Positions 58,175 through 64,000 of a DNA stretch of 64,000 bases are shown piece by piece (within the stretch, counting starts at the first letter, position 1; each line of letters starts with the position of its first letter). Both the position numbers and the translations under genes were made by a program. This DNA is from Phaseolus vulgaris (taxonomy: Eukaryota > Streptophyta > Magnoliopsida > Fabales > Fabaceae). Below the pieces are notes generated by a model. It did not search any database and was not told the origin of the DNA. It saw only the letters and a list, made by a program, of their open reading frames with translations. The stretch spans positions 38,378,105 through 38,442,104 of the forward strand of contig NC_023749.2 of assembly GCF_000499845.2 (NCBI RefSeq). Reading direction: 5' to 3'.

Positions 58175-58599
58175 TTAATGACAGAAGCATTTATATAGAC
58201 CAGTGTCTGTGTCACAATACTTATCACATGGTGTTATACAGACTGGACAATCAGATGGACTTGTACATTTACCATCCTTCCATAGTGTGGGCGCCCTGCA
58301 CTTACAAACTTCATCAACACAAATGGCTGAATGTTTACATAAACTTAACTTTCCCTTGCAATCATCATTCTCCTTACATGTATCCTCATCTAAAGCAAAC
58401 CCTAAAAAAAACACATCCCAATGTTATAATATAAATTCATGTTAGGTATAAAAAATTTAAATCACTGAAAAAAAAAACTAAATTCAAATAGAGAATTTAG
58501 CAAATGCTAAAATAGAAAAATCTCAAATAACTTACCATTACAAGCTATCAAAGCAAAAGAAAAAATAAGTGCTACCAAAGCAACCTTCACTAAAGTCAT
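58175..58599 (-). CDS. Cysteine-rich secreted peptide gene, copy D (one cysteine lost)
   Basis: Exons 58599-58536 and 58401-58175, 96 residues. Residue 2 is Thr. The twelfth mature cysteine is Tyr (GLYKCFCH versus GLCKCFCH), leaving 13, an odd number that would unpair a disulfide. Like copy A it has His in LCKHSAIC where B and C have Asp. Splice sites, TATA and AATAAA are kept. Confidence 0.7.
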
Positions 58600-58675
58600 C
58601 CTTTGCCTTCTTTTACTTTGCTCCTTCTTAGGCTCCCTAGTATTTCTTACTTCTTCAAGATTCAAGTCATCCACG

Positions 58676-58683
58676 TATTTATA
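58676..58683 (-). promoter_or_regulatory. TATA box of peptide gene copy D
   Basis: TATAAATA. The spacing to the ATG is 3 bases shorter because one TTC in the 5' UTR is missing. Confidence 0.6.
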
Positions 58684-59026
58684 GTACTATATTAGTGTTA
58701 AAAGAGAAAATGAGGTTATATTTAGTTTACAAAGTGACAATTAAGAATTTTATGTATTTTTTTAGTAAGAAATAAATGTATTAAATATTTACTTTATAAC
58801 ATATTTCGTGAGTCAAACTTTTTATATGTAATACTTTTTTCTTACATTAAAATAATATTTCATTATTTAAAACATATTAGTTGCTTTTGAAATACTCATT
58901 TAATGAATGTAACATAGTTTTTATTTTAATATCTAATTAAAGTTGTAACATAAATATATTCATGTTATGCTTCTAGATATCAGGTAACATTTACTCATAC
59001 AAATTAATTTACTTTTTAATAATATC

Positions 59027-59823
59027 TGTACCGCCCTGGTAGTCGGAAGTGATGACGTGGCATCCAGCTATAGTATAGGCGTGTTGACAAGGCGCCAGGT
59101 TGGCAGAAGGGAAGGAAGTCGGGGGGCTCGTGAAGTCGCCAGTTATTAAGTTGGCGTGTTCCGATCTCCAGCATACCAGGACCGGCGATCACCGGGTTAA
59201 AGATGAAGTCGCCAAAGGTAAACTCAGGCGACCTAGTGATTGGAGATCGCCAGAGCAAGCACATCGCTAGAGATGAAGGTGGTGCAGATTATGAAGGCGG
59301 CCGGCGAGACCACAGGGAAGGTGTACGAAGGCACCCTAACTCGCCAATTCCAGTAGAGATCGCGCTCCCAAGTTAGCTATGCACTGGGCAGTACCATGCA
59401 TAAGTAACTTAGCAAAATGAGAGTAGAAGCAACGCTCAAGTCAAGGAGGCTCCAGATGAAGGCACGTGTACGACTAGATGCGAGCCACGTGTCCAAGTCT
59501 GTAACTGCCAGGAGAGAGAAAGTAACCGGGTATATAAGAGTTCTCAACGAACTTTCTGAGGTACGCGCGTTCAGATTACACTCTTTACGCTTGCGAGTTA
59601 TAGAGCTTACTGTGAGAGAGAATTTGCACGGTTCCTGGTCTCTTAGTATTTGGTGATTCGGTCACTGACTTGGGCGTTGGAGTGCGATCGGCCGCAGCGG
59701 CGCCGTTCTGTTCCTTTGCAGGTTCTTGAGGTGGATCTCGAAGAAGAACGGAGGTTTGAAGCGGTGCGCACGTCGATCCTTTGACGAGGCAGTTTCCAGC
59801 GTTCCGGTCAATAGGCAGGATCA
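59027..59823 (+). repeat. 5' LTR of Tat-3
   Basis: 797 bases, TGTACC...GGATCA. TATA box TATATAA at 59531-59537. Hairpin and G-boxes as in Tat-1. Confidence 0.9.
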
Positions 59824-59825
59824 TC

Positions 59826-59843
59826 AGGCGCCCACCGTGGGGC
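59826..59843 (+). other. Primer binding site of Tat-3
   Basis: AGGCGCCCACCGTGGGGC, two bases after the LTR end. A 390-base leader (59844-60233) follows. Confidence 0.7.
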
Positions 59844-60233
59844 CGTGTAAAACTTGCTCCCATCCACAACGTGAGTTCTTGAAGGTTTTCGAAGTTTTCT
59901 GCGTGGTTGTGTGCTGGTGCAACCATCGTTCGCTGTTTGCTTGAAATTTGTTCGGTGAATTCGCGTTTTATACCGTTCCTTTGGGTTTTCGATCGGTGAA
60001 GGGAGGTTTTCCTGCTGTTTACGCGTAATTTGTTCGGTGGAGTTGAGTTCTTTCGCTCGATTAGTTATCCGTGGGAAGAGCAGTGGTTTCTGGTGGAGTT
60101 GCAGGTTTCTTTGGAGGTTGCGGTGTTCTTGAATTTTCTTGCGAAGTTTCACACAGTTTTTTCCGATCGATCGCTGAGTCAATCGTAGCTGAAGTAAGTG
60201 TTGTTCGCTGCATTCTGTGATTCGTTGAGTTTC

Positions 60234-63200
60234 ATGAGAAAAATGAGAAGCAATCGTTCAAGTCCAGTTGCGCCCGTCGCTGCTGAAGGCGCTGCTGCCA
60301 TGACCATGGCGCAGATGGCAGAGATGATGCGTTCGTTGCAGGCAACTGTGGAAGCCTCGCGCATAGAGCAGGCGAGAATGCATGAGGACCTGGTCGCCTC
60401 TCGCGCCAGGAATGAGGAGCTCAGCAAGGTGACTGAGGAGCTGCGTCAAGCTCTTCAGGAGCAGCAAGGGCGTTCTTCTGCTGAAGAGGTTGCGCCGTCG
60501 TCGCCACCTCGTGTTTTTCCTATGCCTTTCGCTCAGGCGATTACTGACACGCCTATTCCTACGAGCGTGGTCCCTGTCAAGGCTGTCTTTACCGGCGTGG
60601 AGGATCCAGAGGCTCATCTAACCACGTTCCATACGCAGATGATGCTGTCGGGAGGGTCAGACGCCGTGTATTGCAAGATGTTCGTGAGCACGCTCCAGGG
60701 AACGGCGTTGGAATGGTTTGTGAGCCTACCTAACGGTCACATAACCAATTTTCAGCAGTTCTCGAAGGTTTTCGTCGAGCAATACATCGTGAACAAGGCA
60801 CCGCCCAGGGTGTCTTATGATTTGTTTGATATAAGGCAGTACCAGGGAGAGTCCCTCAGAGACTACCTGAATCGCTTTGGAGCGCAGATGGTCAGATCGC
60901 CGGCTAAAGATGAAGAAATGCAGGTCTATGCATTCAAGAAGGGCGTGCTGCCAGGACCATTCTGCGAGGCCTTGATCAGGGCTCACCCTGCAACGTTTGC
61001 TGAGGTCAGGCGACTTGCGGTGGCTCACATCGCCGACGAGAGTGAGGTCGCCGAGAAGAGAGGGAGCGTGGCTCCCGCTAGGCCACGCGCCCAGACCAGG
61101 ATCCAGTCGCAAAGGGTGCTGGAGACAGCGGCGGCGGCCAGGAAGGACCAGAGGACTCGCCATCCTTATGATAGGAGGAACAAGGGGAGGGGCCAAGGAC
61201 GCCAGCAACCAGCACGCTGGGAATACAATCGCCCGCCTAAGCACAAGTTTGTTATGGGATTGGCGGACCTGATCGCCATTCCCAATATATCTGCTAGGTT
61301 GAAAGCGCCTGAGAAGGTGGGCGACAAGGTGCTGGGACCAAAGCCAGACGCCTGGTGTGAGTTTCACCAGGGCTTTGGCCACACTTTGGACTCGTGTTTG
61401 TCCTTAGGGTATCAGCTCGATGATCTGGTTAAGAGCAGGTTCCTAAATGACTATCTGCTGGACAGGAGGACGGGGGGAGCGTCGAGTTCCCAGCCAGCGG
61501 GTGGAGAAGCCCAGCAACACGAGATGCCTATCCACGGGGAAATCCACACCATTGCAGGAGGCTTCTTAGGTGGTGGATGCACCGCATCACAGAGGAAGAA
61601 GTACGCGCGGTCGGTGATGACAGTGGATATGTTTGAAGATCACTCGCCGGAGGTGGACATTACGTTCACCAAGCAGGATCTTCGGGACGTTGTGCCCCAT
61701 GACAACGATCCCATAGTCATTTTGTTGATTACGGCGGGAAGGAAGGTCCACAGAGTTCTGGTGGACCAGGGAAGCTCGGCAGACGTGATGTTCTGGCCGA
61801 CTTTCACGCAGCTGGAGTTGCCCCTTGACCAGCTAAGGCCCTATGGAGGGTGCCTATATGGGTTCGCTGGTGACCAGGTGGAGGTCAGGGGGTACATTGA
61901 GTTGAGAACCACGTTTACAGATGAGGCTGGTTCGAGGACGGAGAAAATCAAGTACCTCATTGTAAACGCTCCTTCAGCATACAACATCCTGTTGGGGAGG
62001 CCCACGCTTAACAGGATAGGCGCTATACCGTCGACTCGGCACATGAAGGTGAAGTTGCCGTCTATGGAGGGGGTGGTGATCACGATCAAGTCTGATCAGA
62101 AAGAAGCAAAAAAGTGCTATGAGAATAGCCTGAAAAACAAGAGATCAGTGAGTTATGTAACAACCACCCCACCTCCCGGTGTGAAGCCCAGATCGACGGT
62201 AACAGAAGAGACCGCCGGAAGGGACGTGGAGATGGTGGACGCTGAGCTGGGAGAGGGGAATGCTGGTCTGGAGGAGGAAGAGGCGCGGAATCGCCCTGAG
62301 GAAGCGAGAGAGCAGGGAATCGCCAGGGCGGTGATCGCCAGAGAATCCAGGCCAAAACCTGTCGAGCAGTGGCTCGAGAAAGAGATCGGGGGAAAGATCT
62401 TCAAGCTGGGAAGATCTCTGGGGGTCGAGCTCCAGGACCAGATCGCCAAGGTGATTGAGCGGCATCTGGACGCGTTTGTATGGTCCGCTTCGGACATGCC
62501 CGGGATTGATCCCGACTTCTTGTGCCATCATCTGGCGATGGACAACTTGGTGAGACCAGTGCGACAAAGAAGAAGAAAGTTCAACGAGGAAAGGAGGCAG
62601 GCGATTAGAGATGAAACACAGAAACTCCTTGCTGCAGGCCACATCAGGGAGGTCCAGTACCCTGAATGGCTGGCGAATGTCATGCTGGTGAAGAAGAGTA
62701 ACGGGAAATGGCGCATGTGCGTCGATTTCACCGACCTGAACAAAGCTTGCCCAAAGGATTCGTATCCTTTACCAAGCATAGACGCCCTGGTAGATAGTGC
62801 TGCAGGGTGTAAGTTGCTGAGTTTCCTGGATGCCTTCTCGGGGTATAACCAGATCAACATGCATCCCATGGATGAAGAGAAGACAGCCTTCATGACGGAG
62901 AGGTCGTGCTATTGCTATAAGGTGATGCCGTTTGGGCTGAAGAACGCGGGGGCCACGTACCAGAGGCTGATGGATCGAGTGCTTGCACCGATGCTGGGAA
63001 GGAACGTGCAAGCGTATGTCGATGACATGGTCGTGACCTCGCCGGAAAAGAGCAAGCACGTCGCGGACTTGGAAGAATTGTTCACGACGATCGCCAAGTT
63101 CAGATTAAAGCTTAATCCAGAGAAATGCATTTTCGGCGTGGAGGCTGGAAAGTTTTTGGGTTTCCTCTTGACTGAAAGAGGCATAGAGGCCAACCCCGAC

Positions 63201-64000
63201 AAGTGTGCCGCCATCTTGGCGATGAGGAGCCCAGCTACGGTGAAAGAGGTCCAACAGCTAACAGGTCGGATGGCAGCCCTGTCTCGCTTCGTGTCAGCTA
63301 GCAGAGAGAAGGGACATCCCTATTTTCAGTGCTTGAGGCGCAATAACAAGTTTGCCTGGACGAAGGAGTGCGAGGAAGCCTTCGTCAAGCTGAAGGAGTA
63401 TCTGGCGAGCCCGCCGGTTTTGTGCAAACCGCTGGTGGGAACCCCTCTCAGGTTGTATTTTGCTGTAATTGAGAGGGCGGTGAGTGCGGTGCTCGCCCAG
63501 GATCAAGATCAGGCTCAGAAGCCTATTTATTTTGTTAGTAAGGTGTTGCAGGGCCCCGAAACGAGATATCAGGCCCTGGAGAAGGCTGCGTTGGCTGTGG
63601 TGTTTTCGACGAGGAGGTTGCGCCACTATTTCCATAGCTTCACCATACTGGTGATGACTGACCTGCCCATCCAGAAAGTTTTGAAGAAGCCCGACGTTGC
63701 GGGAAGGATGGTGAAATGGGCAGTGGAGCTGTCAGAGTTTGACATCAAGTATGAGCCCCGAGGCCCGATCAAGGGGCAAATCTTTGCAGATTTCGTGGTC
63801 GAGCTCTCGTTTGAGGCGACACGAGTTGAAGGGGACGGCTTCCGTTGGGTACTCTCGGTGGATGGATCGTCGAACCAGCAGGGTAGCGGTGCTGGAGTCA
63901 TTTTAGAAGGGCCCAATGGCGTGCTGATCGAGCAATCTTTGAGATTCGCCTTCAAAGCCAGTAACAATCAAGCAGAGTATGAGGCACTGATCGCCGGAAT
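60234..64000 (+). CDS. Tat-3 gag-pol polyprotein, open to the window end
   Basis: Read codon by codon, the frame from ATG 60234 has no stop through 64000 (about 1255 codons, incomplete at the 3' end). Approximate residues: gag 1-360 with an N-terminal coiled coil, C-x2-H-x4-H-x4-C knuckle about 373-386, protease DQGSS about 507, RT 790-1000 with VDFTDLNKACPK and YVDDM about 925, RNase H about 1060-1150, second RNase H (VDGSSNQQGSGAGV) from about 1205. None of the lesions of Tat-1 or Tat-2 is present. One RT residue differs (Asn for Lys in QIKMHPMDEEK). Integrase lies outside the window. Confidence 0.9.
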   Translation, partial: MRKMRSNRSSPVAPVAAEGAAAMTMAQMAEMMRSLQATVEASRIEQARMHEDLVASRARNEELSKVTEELRQALQEQQGRSSAEEVAPSSPPRVFPMPFAQAITDTPIPTSVVPVKAVFTGVEDPEAHLTTFHTQMMLSGGSDAVYCKMFVSTLQGTALEWFVSLPNGHITNFQQFSKVFVEQYIVNKAPPRVSYDLFDIRQYQGESLRDYLNRFGAQMVRSPAKDEEMQVYAFKKGVLPGPFCEALIRAHPATFAEVRRLAVAHIADESEVAEKRGSVAPARPRAQTRIQSQRVLETAAAARKDQRTRHPYDRRNKGRGQGRQQPARWEYNRPPKHKFVMGLADLIAIPNISARLKAPEKVGDKVLGPKPDAWCEFHQGFGHTLDSCLSLGYQLDDLVKSRFLNDYLLDRRTGGASSSQPAGGEAQQHEMPIHGEIHTIAGGFLGGGCTASQRKKYARSVMTVDMFEDHSPEVDITFTKQDLRDVVPHDNDPIVILLITAGRKVHRVLVDQGSSADVMFWPTFTQLELPLDQLRPYGGCLYGFAGDQVEVRGYIELRTTFTDEAGSRTEKIKYLIVNAPSAYNILLGRPTLNRIGAIPSTRHMKVKLPSMEGVVITIKSDQKEAKKCYENSLKNKRSVSYVTTTPPPGVKPRSTVTEETAGRDVEMVDAELGEGNAGLEEEEARNRPEEAREQGIARAVIARESRPKPVEQWLEKEIGGKIFKLGRSLGVELQDQIAKVIERHLDAFVWSASDMPGIDPDFLCHHLAMDNLVRPVRQRRRKFNEERRQAIRDETQKLLAAGHIREVQYPEWLANVMLVKKSNGKWRMCVDFTDLNKACPKDSYPLPSIDALVDSAAGCKLLSFLDAFSGYNQINMHPMDEEKTAFMTERSCYCYKVMPFGLKNAGATYQRLMDRVLAPMLGRNVQAYVDDMVVTSPEKSKHVADLEELFTTIAKFRLKLNPEKCIFGVEAGKFLGFLLTERGIEANPDKCAAILAMRSPATVKEVQQLTGRMAALSRFVSASREKGHPYFQCLRRNNKFAWTKECEEAFVKLKEYLASPPVLCKPLVGTPLRLYFAVIERAVSAVLAQDQDQAQKPIYFVSKVLQGPETRYQALEKAALAVVFSTRRLRHYFHSFTILVMTDLPIQKVLKKPDVAGRMVKWAVELSEFDIKYEPRGPIKGQIFADFVVELSFEATRVEGDGFRWVLSVDGSSNQQGSGAGVILEGPNGVLIEQSLRFAFKASNNQAEYEALIAG

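Larger units (their letters stand above)
27358..59026. repeat. Tandem array, period about 4.5 kb, interrupted by Tat-2
   Basis: Taking CAAATTGGACAATGTGG as phase mark, copies start at about 27651, 41999, 45727, 50223 and 54742; the last two intervals are 4496 and 4519 bases. A full unit holds CACTA-I, CACTA-II with DUF4216, and the cysteine-rich gene. The first copies are reduced: 27358-27534 keeps only a CACTA-I end; the unit at 27651 (continuing after Tat-2 to 41998) lacks the peptide gene; the unit at 41999 lacks 787 bases. The last unit is cut by Tat-3 at 59026. Confidence 0.9.
59027..64000 (+). mobile_element. Tat-3: Tat-lineage retrotransposon, 5' part
   Basis: Inserted in the last array unit. 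The left flank ...AATAATATC precedes TGTACCGCC. The element runs past the window end. Same LTR, leader and gag-pol as Tat-1 and Tat-2. Age cannot be estimated without the 3' LTR. Confidence 0.9.

Overview
This is a eukaryotic, plant window with no bacterial features: no operons, no Shine-Dalgarno context, and spliced genes with GT-AG introns. The mix of Ty3/gypsy Tat and Athila retrotransposons, an L1-type LINE, CACTA transposons with a DUF4216 transposase remnant, and a small secreted cysteine-rich peptide family points to a dicot. A legume is likely, but that is inference from family resemblance and not proven here. Almost the whole window is transposon-derived. The only plausible host genes are four tandem copies of a two-exon cysteine-rich peptide gene on the minus strand (44.7, 49.2, 53.7 and 58.2 kb).

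Layout. 1-17863 is a nest: an Athila-like element on the minus strand that keeps gag and protease but no reverse transcriptase or integrase. Its 5' LTR is split by a complete 12.1-kb Tat element (Tat-1, 5463-17526, 5-bp target duplication ATAAG). The Athila copy itself sits in a decayed Tat-type gag (17864-18200). 19560-21600 is a decayed LINE. 22508-24476 is a truncated minus-strand Tat relic (3' LTR plus the start of its extra gene). 24477-27357 is a second gag-protease-only Athila-like remnant.

27358-59026 (minus an inserted Tat element) is a tandem array with a period of about 4.5 kb. A full unit holds a 1.4-kb non-autonomous CACTA element carrying an apparent cytochrome P450 (CYP94-like) gene fragment, a second CACTA-like segment with a DUF4216 remnant, and the cysteine-rich peptide gene. 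Tat-2 (29379-41443) is inserted in one unit. Tat-3 (59027 to the window end) interrupts the last unit.

The three Tat elements share one plan: LTR of about 0.8 kb with a TATA box and G-boxes, primer binding site, gag-protease-RT-RNaseH-second RNaseH-integrase in one frame, a minisatellite block, an antisense spliced extra gene, polypurine tract, 3' LTR. Tat-1 and Tat-2 have broken gag-pol frames. Tat-3 is open through everything visible. The antisense extra gene of Tat-1 is intact (about 808 residues after splicing) although its gag-pol is dead and its LTRs differ by only two bases in 796. That gene, with two introns whose 5' UTR member is recognisable in three elements, and the tandem peptide-gene/CACTA array are the most interesting parts of the window.
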